From assembly GCA_001794525.1 (NCBI GenBank), contig MGJZ01000009.1:1-7179 (forward strand): 7,179 nucleotides of DNA, given 5' to 3'. Below the pieces are notes generated by a model. The model did no database searches. It saw only the letters and a list, made by a program, of their open reading frames with translations, and had not been told where the DNA came from. The translations under genes were made by a program, and so were the position numbers. This stretch comes from Candidatus Yanofskybacteria bacterium RIFCSPHIGHO2_02_FULL_50_12. Its GTDB lineage: Bacteria > Patescibacteriota > Minisyncoccia > 2-02-FULL-40-12 > GWA2-44-9. The stretch's first letter is position 1. Every line of letters begins with the position of its first letter. This document shows, piece after piece, positions 1-5,944 of this stretch.

Positions 1-900
1 ATCATCATCGTCGGCCTGATTGGCGTAAACGCGTATGTGTTGGTCGTGAGCACCGGCATCGACAATCGCGGCACGCCGGCGGCGTTTACCGCCGCCCAAG
101 CGTTCATTGTCGAGCCGGCGCGAGTGAATTATCTGCCGATTCTTTCTGGGAGCAGCAGCGTTGATTTGGATGCCAAAGCCGCGGTCGTGTATGACTTTCA
201 GGCTGACCGGAATCTCTTTCAAAAAAACATCAATCAGAAGCTGCCGGTGGCGTCGCTTACTAAAATCATGACCGCAGTGGTGGCTTGGGAACATCTTAAT
301 CCGAACGAAGTCGTGACCGTACGGCCGAGCGCGGTCAAAGTCGACCAGGAAAAGCAGGACTTGCATTCTCAAGAGACGATCAGTGTCAGCAATCTCATGC
401 AGCTCATGCTTATCAAATCGTCAAACGACGCGGCGTACGCATTGCGGGATCACGCGAAGATCAGGAATATCGATCTGGTGGCGGCGATGAACGAAAAGGC
501 GGCCGAACTCGGCATGATTAATACTCGCTTTACTGACCCGGCCGGTTTAGACGACGAGGCTTATTCGACCGCCGCCGACATGGTCAAGCTTGTCCGCTAC
601 GCCCTGCGCTATTCCGCCATCTGGAATTTCTCGCGCGAACAAACGGCAGTGATCGTGTCGGCGGATGGGGAATTCAGCCGCGAGATCAAGAGTACCAATC
701 AGCTGCTTGGCGTACTAAGCGACATTGTCGGTGGAAAAACAGGCTACACGGACCGGGCGCTTGGGTGTATGATATTGGTAGTCGCGGCGCCGAACGACTC
801 TTCGGACAAAATTATCAGCATCATTCTGGGTTCCCGTGAGCGGTTCACGGATATGAAAAAATTGGTTGATTGGGCTCGGAGCGCGTATCGCTGGGAATAA
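1..900 (+). CDS. D-alanyl-D-alanine carboxypeptidase, peptidase S11 family (5' partial)
   Basis: A penicillin-binding-protein-type serine peptidase that removes the terminal D-Ala from peptidoglycan stem pentapeptides outside the cytoplasmic membrane. The frame is open to the left edge, so the true start lies upstream; a GTG at 37 is not a convincing start because the codons before it continue a hydrophobic run (IIIVGLIGVNAYVLVV) that looks like a signal anchor. All three active-site motifs of the family are present: SLTK (253-264, nucleophile Ser and Lys), SSN (418-426) and KTG in GGKTGYT (736-744). The protein ends about 50 residues after KTG, so the C-terminal beta domain of PBP5-like enzymes and any C-terminal amphipathic anchor are absent; attachment is probably by the N-terminal segment. 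It stops with TAA 34 bp before mraY. Family assignment is firm. Whether it is strictly a carboxypeptidase or also an endopeptidase cannot be told from sequence. Confidence 0.93.
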   Translation: MIIVGLIGVNAYVLVVSTGIDNRGTPAAFTAAQAFIVEPARVNYLPILSGSSSVDLDAKAAVVYDFQADRNLFQKNINQKLPVASLTKIMTAVVAWEHLNPNEVVTVRPSAVKVDQEKQDLHSQETISVSNLMQLMLIKSSNDAAYALRDHAKIRNIDLVAAMNEKAAELGMINTRFTDPAGLDDEAYSTAADMVKLVRYALRYSAIWNFSREQTAVIVSADGEFSREIKSTNQLLGVLSDIVGGKTGYTDRALGCMILVVAAPNDSSDKIISIILGSRERFTDMKKLVDWARSAYRWE

Positions 901-902
901 GG

Positions 903-934
903 TGATTAATGATCATTGATTAATAATTAACCGA
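903..934 (+). promoter_or_regulatory. Putative mraY promoter with repeated TGATTAAT
   Basis: This AT-rich gap holds TGATTAAT twice (903-910 and 917-924), and the 10-bp palindrome AATGATCATT (908-917) bridges the copies. AATAAT (922-927) matches the -10 consensus at five of six bases and lies 7 bases before the mraY ATG, so a transcript could start at or next to the start codon. There is no clear -35 element and no Shine-Dalgarno near 935. The repeat could be an operator or chance AT-rich sequence; the call is weak. Confidence 0.35.
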
Positions 935-2017
935 ATGGAACCGACTGCAACTTCGATAATATTAGAGCAGACTTTCAACGTTTTTAATGTCGTGCGCTTG
1001 TTTGCGATAACTGCCGCGGCCTTTTTTTTAAACCTGATTATCACGCACTTTTGGACGAAAGTGCTATTTACCCGCTTTAAGCCTGGCAAACAGATCGAAC
1101 GGGAAAACGCGCCGATTTTTAACGCGCTCCACCGGAAAAAAGAGGGTACGCCGACAATGGGCGGCATGCCGATCTGGCTCACGGTCTCCATGATTACTCT
1201 GTTTGTCTGGGCCATGGCAACAGTGTATGACGGTATTTGGACCAAGATAAATTACCTGTCGCGGCCGCAGACGTTCCTGCCCCTCGGCTTTTTGATTCTG
1301 GCTGGCATGATCGGACTGGCTGACGATATGATCGGCGTACTCAAGCGGGGAGGACTCAAATTGATTAAACGATTATTTTTCTTTAACATCGTCGCGGCTA
1401 TCGGTGCCTGGTGGTTTTACATTAAACTTGGTATATCGACGATTACAGTACCATTCTTCGGAGATTTTAATATCGGCTGGCTGTATATTCCCTACGTAAT
1501 GTTTATTCTGATCGCGACTGCTTTTTCGATGAATGAAACCGACGGCTTGGATGGGTTATCGGGCGGCGTATTTCTAACAATCTTTGCTGCGCTTACCGCG
1601 GTTGCATTTGATCAAGGGAGAATCGACCTTGCGATATTCTTGTCAGCGATCATGGGCGCGTTGGTCGGATTTTTATGGTTCAATATCTATCCCGCTAAGT
1701 TTTTCATGGGCGACACCGGCGTCATGGCGCTCGGGTTTACTGTGGGCGCAGTTGCTCTACTGACTGGTACTGAACTGCTCCTACCACTCATTGCAGTAAT
1801 TCCGCTCGTTGAGTCGCTATCGGTACTATTGCAGACTGCGTCCAAGAAACTCCGAGGCAAGAAAATATTTCCGTCCACACCGATCCACCATACCTTTGAA
1901 GCGATGGGTTGGCCGGAAACCCAAATCACGATGCGTTTTTGGATGATTAACGCCGTCGGCGCCATCATCGGCCTGATCATCTTCCTCATCGACAGCAAAA
2001 TCCCCCCGCTCGGATAA
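935..2017 (+). CDS. mraY: Phospho-N-acetylmuramoyl-pentapeptide-transferase (MraY)
   Basis: Integral membrane enzyme that transfers phospho-MurNAc-pentapeptide from the UDP precursor to undecaprenyl phosphate, forming lipid I on the cytoplasmic face. The 360 residues match the usual family length, with about ten hydrophobic segments. Diagnostic motifs in order are KEGTPTMGG (69-77), the Asp pair in ADDMIGV (D130, D131), NETDGLDGLSGG (200-211), FNIYPAKFFMGDTG (249-262, with catalytic-type D260) and PIHHTFE (316-322). The last motif is normally PIHHHxE; here the third His is Thr320. The Asn often found four residues before the NxTDG motif is also replaced (AFSMNETDG). ATG 935 is the only usable start, because a TGA lies in frame at 917. 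No Shine-Dalgarno is visible. It sits between the carboxypeptidase and ftsW, without the murD that separates mraY and ftsW in many dcw clusters. Identity is secure. Confidence 0.97.
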   Translation: MEPTATSIILEQTFNVFNVVRLFAITAAAFFLNLIITHFWTKVLFTRFKPGKQIERENAPIFNALHRKKEGTPTMGGMPIWLTVSMITLFVWAMATVYDGIWTKINYLSRPQTFLPLGFLILAGMIGLADDMIGVLKRGGLKLIKRLFFFNIVAAIGAWWFYIKLGISTITVPFFGDFNIGWLYIPYVMFILIATAFSMNETDGLDGLSGGVFLTIFAALTAVAFDQGRIDLAIFLSAIMGALVGFLWFNIYPAKFFMGDTGVMALGFTVGAVALLTGTELLLPLIAVIPLVESLSVLLQTASKKLRGKKIFPSTPIHHTFEAMGWPETQITMRFWMINAVGAIIGLIIFLIDSKIPPLG

Positions 2018-2023
2018 GTTCTC

Positions 2024-2038
2024 TGATATAATGCAGTA
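2024..2038 (+). promoter_or_regulatory. Extended -10 promoter of ftsW, leaderless geometry
   Basis: TGATATAAT (2024-2032) is a perfect extended -10 element (TGN plus TATAAT) placed in the 21-bp gap after mraY. Exactly six bases (GCAGTA) separate it from the ATG at 2039, the normal distance from -10 to the transcription start, so the predicted mRNA begins at the A of the start codon. There is no -35 match and no Shine-Dalgarno. Confidence 0.65.
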
Positions 2039-3112
2039 ATGCGGACGAGGCTTATTTGGATCGTTGGTATACTGGCTATTTTTGGATTAGCAATGTTGTC
2101 GTCCGCGGGGATCGTGGACGCGCAGAAGAAATTCGCTTCCGCATACTACTATTTCAATCACCAGCTGTTGTTAGGTTTATTGCCCGGCGTTTTTTTGGCT
2201 TATGGCCTGTCGAAATTCAAATATAAGCATTTTCGAAAACTGTCGCTCTTGATTCTGTTCGGCGCGTTGGTGTTGATGACTCTCGTATTTGTGCCGCAGT
2301 TCGGCTTCGGCGCCAAAGGCGCGGTGCGCTGGTTAAGCATCGGGGGAACTACCTTCCAGCCGGCCGAAATTTTGAAATTAGCGCTGGTAATTTATTTCGC
2401 AGCTTGGTTCGGAGGCCGGCATGACCGGCTCAAGAACTGGGCCTATGGCGCGGCACCGTTTTTCATACTGCTTGGCTTCGTAGCTTTACTGCTTGCACTC
2501 CAGCCTGACATCGGTACGCTCATTATCACTGGCCTGATCGCTATTGGCATGTATTTCGTCGCCGGCATCGAACTTAAAAAATTCTTTGCGATTATTGGCC
2601 TTGGTGTTGTGGCGCTATCGTTGCTGATCTGGGTCGAGCCGTATCGATTTCAGCGTCTTCAAACATTCCTCAATCCTGGTCAAGACCTTCATGGTGCGTC
2701 CTACCAGGTGAATCAGGCGAAAATTGCGATCGGCGCCGGCGGCTTATTTGGAGTTGGATTCGGCCAGAGCACCCAGAAAACCGGATTTTTGCCGGAAGTG
2801 GTTGGAGATTCGATTTTTGCCATCGTGGCGGAGGAACTCGGTTTGGTCGGGGCAATGGCACTGATCGGCCTGTTCGTATTTTTATGCCTTACTCTTACCC
2901 AAATCGCCAACGCGACCGATGACGCATTCGGCCGGCTATTGGTGAGCGGTATGAATATTTGGATTATGTCTCAGGCCTTTGTAAATATGCTTGCCATCTC
3001 TGGCCTCGCCCCGCTGACCGGTATTCCGCTGCCATTCGTCAGCTATGGCGGCACTGCCCTGATCACGCTCCTAGCCGGCCTGGGGATAGTACTTAACGTA
3101 GCAAAGAAGTAG
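2039..3112 (+). CDS. ftsW: SEDS-family peptidoglycan glycosyltransferase FtsW (FtsW/RodA/SpoVE)
   Basis: Multi-pass membrane glycosyltransferase that polymerises lipid II into glycan strands, normally together with a class B penicillin-binding protein at the septum. The 357 residues contain about ten membrane segments and the SEDS signatures: GAVRWLSIGGTTFQPAE (94-110), QPDIGT (155-160), the loop YRFQRLQTFLNPGQD (202-216), YQVNQAKIAIGAGGLFG (222-238), SxQKTGFLPE then GDSIFAIVAEELG (256-268) with the conserved catalytic-type Asp at D257, and SYGGTALI near the C-terminus. The start ATG overlaps the predicted transcription start, with no Shine-Dalgarno. It lies 21 bp after mraY, which favours FtsW over RodA, but the two paralogues cannot be separated firmly from the motifs. 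No long N- or C-terminal extension is present, so this is a compact form of the family. Confidence 0.92.
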   Translation: MRTRLIWIVGILAIFGLAMLSSAGIVDAQKKFASAYYYFNHQLLLGLLPGVFLAYGLSKFKYKHFRKLSLLILFGALVLMTLVFVPQFGFGAKGAVRWLSIGGTTFQPAEILKLALVIYFAAWFGGRHDRLKNWAYGAAPFFILLGFVALLLALQPDIGTLIITGLIAIGMYFVAGIELKKFFAIIGLGVVALSLLIWVEPYRFQRLQTFLNPGQDLHGASYQVNQAKIAIGAGGLFGVGFGQSTQKTGFLPEVVGDSIFAIVAEELGLVGAMALIGLFVFLCLTLTQIANATDDAFGRLLVSGMNIWIMSQAFVNMLAISGLAPLTGIPLPFVSYGGTALITLLAGLGIVLNVAKK

Positions 3113-3122
3113 AATGCATTTA

Positions 3123-3130
3123 AGGAGAGG
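3123..3130 (+). promoter_or_regulatory. Strong Shine-Dalgarno before the 55-residue ORF
   Basis: AGGAGAGG lies 3 bases from the ATG at 3134 (about 6 from the AGGAG core) and is the best anti-Shine-Dalgarno match in the window. It fixes the start of the small ORF and indicates translation from a polycistronic ftsW transcript, in contrast with the neighbouring genes that lack such a site. Confidence 0.75.
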
Positions 3131-3133
3131 AAC

Positions 3134-3301
3134 ATGACTGATGATCGCCCCCTTCCGTCATTAAAGAGGCGGGATACTCCCGAGGATAGAGCATACTGGG
3201 ATTCCGTTGAAAAAGCGGCCCAGGACTGGGAAAGACAGAAGCCGGATTGGCTTCGGAAACAGGAAAATAAAGATCAGAAGGGTTCTTCAAGCTCGTGCTA
3301 G
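3134..3301 (+). CDS. Small charged protein of unknown function, 55 aa
   Basis: I do not recognise this protein. It begins MTDDRPLPSLKRRD and ends KGSSSSC before TAG. It is hydrophilic, rich in Lys, Arg, Glu, Asp and Gln, has three Trp residues (22, 32, 39), no membrane segment, a central stretch (about 16-45) of likely helical character, and a Ser-rich tail ending in the only Cys. Support for coding comes from the strong Shine-Dalgarno directly upstream, the 21-bp spacing from the ftsW stop, and a terminator starting 3 bp after its stop. These place it as the last gene of the mraY-ftsW block. A cytoplasmic accessory protein linked to division or wall synthesis is possible from position only. 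The opposite-strand frame over the same stretch has no start signal and is unlikely. Confidence 0.72.
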   Translation: MTDDRPLPSLKRRDTPEDRAYWDSVEKAAQDWERQKPDWLRKQENKDQKGSSSSC

Positions 3302-3304
3302 GGC

Positions 3305-3339
3305 AAATCAAAACGCCCGATGCACGGGCGTTTTGATTT
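3305..3339. terminator. Bidirectional intrinsic terminator between the 55-aa ORF and rpsT
   Basis: Perfect 15-bp arms (AAATCAAAACGCCCG at 3305-3319 and its complement at 3325-3339) enclose a 5-base loop. The GC-rich core (CGCCCG/CGGGCG) is followed by TTTTGATTT on both strands, so it can end the ftsW block on the plus strand and rpsT on the minus strand. The rpsT stop codon (3338-3340) overlaps the outer stem. Confidence 0.92.
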
Positions 3340-3601
3340 AGGCTCGTTTGGCGATTGCGAGGATCGCGTGGGACTTGAGGCGGGCGGCTTTGTTGGCTTT
3401 GATTACCCCTGACTTGGCGGCCTTGTCGAGGGATTGGTAGACCTTTGGCAGCATTTCCTTGGCTTTGTCCAACTGGCCCGCGGCCGCAAATTTCTTGAAT
3501 TGCTTGACCGCGTTCTTGTAGGCGTTGATCCGATTTAAATTGCGGGCTCGGCGAGTCTTAGACTGTTTGAGGGCTTTTTTGGCTGATTTAGTGATCGGCA
3601 T
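3338..3601 (-). CDS. rpsT: 30S ribosomal protein bS20
   Basis: Small primary-binding protein of the 30S subunit that contacts 16S rRNA. The 87-residue length is typical. The family pattern is clear: an N-terminal KSAKKALKQSKTRRARN stretch (5-21), a three-helix Lys/Arg/Ala-rich body, and the signature LDKAAKSGVIKANKAARLKS (58-77). The start is ATG at 3601, complement strand, preceded by a near-consensus promoter whose -10 lies 11 bases before it; no Shine-Dalgarno is present in the few leader bases. It is monocistronic as seen here, ends in TAA inside the shared terminator, and diverges from the 73-residue membrane ORF. Confidence 0.97.
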   Translation of the reverse strand: MPITKSAKKALKQSKTRRARNLNRINAYKNAVKQFKKFAAAGQLDKAKEMLPKVYQSLDKAAKSGVIKANKAARLKSHAILAIAKRA

Positions 3602-3605
3602 ATTG

Positions 3606-3641
3606 TCCCAGTACTATACGCCACTTTTAATTTTTTTGCAA
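3606..3641 (-). promoter_or_regulatory. rpsT sigma70-type promoter
   Basis: On the minus strand, TTGCAA (3641-3636) and TATAGT (3618-3613) are separated by exactly 17 bp, an optimal housekeeping sigma arrangement. The start is expected near 3606, giving a leader of about 5 bases (ACAAT) before the ATG. This is the most complete -35/-10 pair in the window and fits a highly expressed ribosomal protein gene. Confidence 0.8.
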
Positions 3642-3644
3642 ATG

Positions 3645-3665
3645 TGGTATCTTGCATTTGAGGTG
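3645..3665 (+). promoter_or_regulatory. Putative promoter and Shine-Dalgarno of the 73-aa membrane ORF
   Basis: TGGTATCTT (3645-3653) resembles an extended -10, and GAGGTG (3660-3665) is a plausible Shine-Dalgarno four bases before ATG 3670. This site selects ATG 3670 rather than the upstream TTG at 3652. No clear -35 is seen, since the AT-rich upstream DNA is occupied by the divergent rpsT promoter. The six-base inverted repeat CAAATG/CATTTG (3639-3644, 3655-3660) flanks the -10 but may be chance. Confidence 0.45.
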
Positions 3666-3669
3666 TCGT

Positions 3670-3891
3670 ATGCTCCGAATAGTACTCAGCCGAATCTTGT
3701 TCACAGTGATGTTCTACTGGGGGTTGAAGATTTACCTACTCTCTTTTGAACTAAAGAGGGTGGATGTCTCTTCCCAGGTGTACGGGATACCATTCCTGGC
3801 GATGAACATCGGTGCCCTCTTGTTGGCAGTCGGTATTAACGGCCTCCTGGTGAACCTCCTGAGAAGTTTCTATCGTGCGCGGGCTCGCTAG
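3670..3891 (+). CDS. Small two-pass membrane protein of unknown function, 73 aa
   Basis: I do not recognise this protein. Starting at ATG 3670 it has a hydrophobic segment at about residues 8-24 (RILFTVMFYWGLKIYLL), a polar loop with charged residues (FELKRVDVSSQVYG), a second segment at about 44-67 (GIPFLAMNIGALLLAVGING and on) and a basic tail RSFYRARAR. The positive charges at both ends suggest both termini face the cytoplasm. A TTG at 3652 would add six residues but leaves the Shine-Dalgarno inside the gene. Coding is supported by the Shine-Dalgarno, an upstream -10-like element, and a terminator hairpin that contains its stop codon. It converges on uvrB with a 4-bp overlap (3888-3891). 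The size and topology could suit a holin-like, toxin-like or accessory membrane protein, but nothing in the sequence decides this. Confidence 0.7.
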   Translation: MLRIVLSRILFTVMFYWGLKIYLLSFELKRVDVSSQVYGIPFLAMNIGALLLAVGINGLLVNLLRSFYRARAR

Positions 3892-3909
3892 CCCGCGTTT
3901 TTAATTTTT
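3878..3909 (+). terminator. Intrinsic terminator embedded in two converging gene ends
   Basis: CGCGGGCT (3878-3885), a CGCT loop and AGCCCGCG (3890-3897) form a perfect 8-bp stem, followed by TTTTT, AA, TTTTT (3898-3909). It terminates the 73-aa ORF, whose TAG lies at the loop-stem junction, and its T-tract is also the coding sequence for the last codons of uvrB. On the minus strand the hairpin is followed by CACGATAGAAAC, not a T-run, so it should not stop uvrB transcription. Confidence 0.85.
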
Positions 3910-5918
3910 CGGATCTGTTCCTTGATAGCCATCGCTTGTTCGTAGTCGAATTTGCGCATCGCTTTTTCCATCATCTTCTCAAGCTGTTTGATCGCCTTCT
4001 GCTTGGATCCGCCGCCGAAGAATACGATTTCCGTTTCGCCGGAGCCATACCGTTTCTCGGCTGATTTCTTTGAAATTGGCAAATCGAAATCGCCGATCGC
4101 TTTTATAATCGTGGTTGGGGTGATGTTATTGGCGACATTGTAGGCCTCTTGGGTTTTCCGGCGCCGGACAGTTTCCTTGATGGCAAAATCCATCGACTTG
4201 GTGATCTTGTCGGCGTACAAAAGCACGTGGCCGTCCTTGTGCCGAGCGGCCCGGCCCATCGTCTGTATTAGCGTCGTGTTGTTGCGCAGGAAGCCTTCCT
4301 TGTCCGCGTCGAGGATGGCAATGAGTGATACTTCGGGCAAGTCCAAACCCTCCCGGAGCAAGTTCACGCCCACGATGACATCGTGGTGGCCAAGCCGCAA
4401 GTCTTTTAAAATCTTCAACCGATCCAGGGTTTTAATTTCCGAATGCAAGTAGTTTACTTTGATGCCCTGGCCAGCCAGGTGCTCCGACAGGTCTTCGGCC
4501 ATGCGCTTAGTCAGCGTGGTCACTAAGACTCGCTCGTTCTTTTCGATTCGCTCCTTGATCTTGCCGATTAGGTGGGGAATCTGTCCGGCCGAAGGATTAA
4601 TCTCGATCGTAGGGTCTAAGAGTCCCGTCGGCCGGACGAGCTGTTCGACAATGTTCGGGTCACCGGCCTTTTCGAGTTCATGTTTGCTGGGCGTGGCCGA
4701 AACGTAAATTGACTTTTGGACGCGCTTTTCGAATTCAGGGAATTTCAATGGCCGATTATCGATCGCCGAAGGCAGGCGGAAGCCGTATTCGACGAGCGTG
4801 GTTTTGCGCGAATGGTCTCCGTTAAACATACTTCGCAGTTGCGGGATGGTGATGTGCGATTCATCGATAATCGTCAGGTACTCGCCCTTGGCCAAAAAGA
4901 AGTCGAGCAGCGAGTGGGGCGGTTCGCCGGCTTTGCGGAAGTCCAGATGTCGGGAATAATTTTCGATGCCGTGGCAATAGCCGGTCTGGCGCATCATCTC
5001 CAAATCGTTAAGGGTTTTTGCCTGAAGCCGCGAGGCCTCTTGGACTTTGCCGATCTTTTTTAAATACTTCAGGTGCTGCTGAAGCTCGCTCTTGATATTC
5101 TCGATGGCTAAGCCGATTTTATTGTCAGTGGTGATCCAGTATTTCGCCGGGAAAATCAAAGTCTGGAGGATCTTCTGGTAATCCAAGTCCCGCATTTCGA
5201 GCTCTTCCGGATCGGTTAGAGTAGCGCGATAGATTTTTGCGATCGTGTCCGCCTCGGCTCGGCCAAGTCGAGACGGGTCGTTTTTGAATACGACCTTGAA
5301 CACTTCCTGGCTGGTTGGGGACACAATCTCGATCTCATTGGGTGTTTTGCGGAACGCACCGCGCTTGAGTTCAATGTCTTGCGTGTATTGGAGGCGGATC
5401 AAACTGCGCACGAGTTCATTCGGCGTGATTTTTTTGCCCTCGAATATTTCCAGTCCCAGATTTTTGTAATCTTCCGGATCGCCGAGGTTGTAGATGCAGG
5501 AGACCGACGCGACGACGATGACGTCGTCGCGGCTGATCAAAGCCTGGGTAGCCGCGTGGCGCAGCCGGTCGATTTCCTCGTTGATCTTCGAATCCTTCTC
5601 TATATAGGTGTCGGTGTGGGGGATATATGCCTCCGGCTGGTAGTAGTCATAGTAGGAAACAAAATAATGCACCGCATTCTTAGGAAAGAACTCCTTGAAT
5701 TCTTTATACAGCTGGGCGGCCAGTGTTTTATTGTGCGAAATGACCAGCGTCGGCCGCTGATATTGCTCGATCACCTTAGCCATGGTGAAAGTCTTACCGG
5801 AACCGGTCACGCCCAAGAGTACTTGGTGCTTTTTGCCCTTCTTAAGTCCTTTGGCCAGCTTTTCAATTGCCTGCGGCTGGTCGCCAGTTGGATTAAATTT
5901 TGAGGATAATTTGAACAC
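3888..5918 (-). CDS. uvrB: Excinuclease ABC subunit UvrB
   Basis: Damage-verifying helicase-like subunit of nucleotide excision repair; it is loaded by UvrA and then recruits UvrC for dual incision. The 676 residues are the usual length. Seen in order: Walker A GVTGSGKT (36-43); the damage-probing beta-hairpin region YYDYYQPEAY (89-98) with its conserved tyrosines; Walker B DESH (352-355); SATP (407-410); YLHSEI (490-495); GVNLLREGLDLPEV (517-530); motif VI QTMGRAAR (552-559); and a C-terminal UVR motif (about 642-676) that would contact UvrC. Domain 2 (about 180-265), which docks UvrA, is divergent: it lacks the common FFGDEIE-like segment and looks longer. The start is GTG at 5918; no Shine-Dalgarno precedes it and a -10-like TATCAT lies 10 bases upstream. 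It diverges from ruvA. No LexA-type box is seen. Confidence 0.98.
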   Translation of the reverse strand: MFKLSSKFNPTGDQPQAIEKLAKGLKKGKKHQVLLGVTGSGKTFTMAKVIEQYQRPTLVISHNKTLAAQLYKEFKEFFPKNAVHYFVSYYDYYQPEAYIPHTDTYIEKDSKINEEIDRLRHAATQALISRDDVIVVASVSCIYNLGDPEDYKNLGLEIFEGKKITPNELVRSLIRLQYTQDIELKRGAFRKTPNEIEIVSPTSQEVFKVVFKNDPSRLGRAEADTIAKIYRATLTDPEELEMRDLDYQKILQTLIFPAKYWITTDNKIGLAIENIKSELQQHLKYLKKIGKVQEASRLQAKTLNDLEMMRQTGYCHGIENYSRHLDFRKAGEPPHSLLDFFLAKGEYLTIIDESHITIPQLRSMFNGDHSRKTTLVEYGFRLPSAIDNRPLKFPEFEKRVQKSIYVSATPSKHELEKAGDPNIVEQLVRPTGLLDPTIEINPSAGQIPHLIGKIKERIEKNERVLVTTLTKRMAEDLSEHLAGQGIKVNYLHSEIKTLDRLKILKDLRLGHHDVIVGVNLLREGLDLPEVSLIAILDADKEGFLRNNTTLIQTMGRAARHKDGHVLLYADKITKSMDFAIKETVRRRKTQEAYNVANNITPTTIIKAIGDFDLPISKKSAEKRYGSGETEIVFFGGGSKQKAIKQLEKMMEKAMRKFDYEQAMAIKEQIRKIKNAG

Positions 5919-5944
5919 TAGATTAAATATGATACCCTTACGCT
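5919..5944. promoter_or_regulatory. Divergent uvrB/ruvA promoter region with overlapping -10 elements
   Basis: The whole gap is 26 bp. Forward, TGATACCCT (5930-5938) fits TGNTANNNT and ends six bases before the ruvA ATG; TATGAT (5928-5933) is an alternative -10, 11 bases before it. In reverse, TATCAT (5934-5929) lies 10 bases before the uvrB GTG. The two strands' boxes therefore share base pairs in the near-symmetrical TATGATA. No -35 with good spacing was found for either direction, and no Shine-Dalgarno exists on either side, so leaders would be zero to about five bases. Confidence 0.55.

Noticed and set aside
909..923. Mini-ORF MIID with GGTG upstream, possible mraY leader peptide
   Set aside because: Only four codons, no regulatory codon run, no attenuator hairpin after it; likely chance.
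913..1245. 110-codon minus-strand frame over the start of mraY
   Set aside because: Antisense to clear mraY coding sequence, with no initiation signals or recognisable motifs.
3120..3311. 63-codon minus-strand frame opposite the 55-aa ORF
   Set aside because: The plus-strand ORF has a strong Shine-Dalgarno and fits between ftsW and the terminator; the minus frame has neither and would have to be transcribed through the bidirectional terminator.
3639..3660. CAAATG/CATTTG inverted repeat as an operator
   Set aside because: Only six-base arms with a ten-base spacer in AT-rich DNA; expected by chance and not scored as a feature by itself.
5379..5903. 174-codon plus-strand frame opposite uvrB, and similar frames at 3952-5469
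   Set aside because: They lie wholly antisense to a well-conserved uvrB, have no Shine-Dalgarno or promoter box, and translate to composition typical of shadow frames.
5919..5944. SOS/LexA operator between uvrB and ruvA
   Set aside because: Neither CTGT-N8-ACAG nor GAAC-N4-GTTC occurs in the gap.
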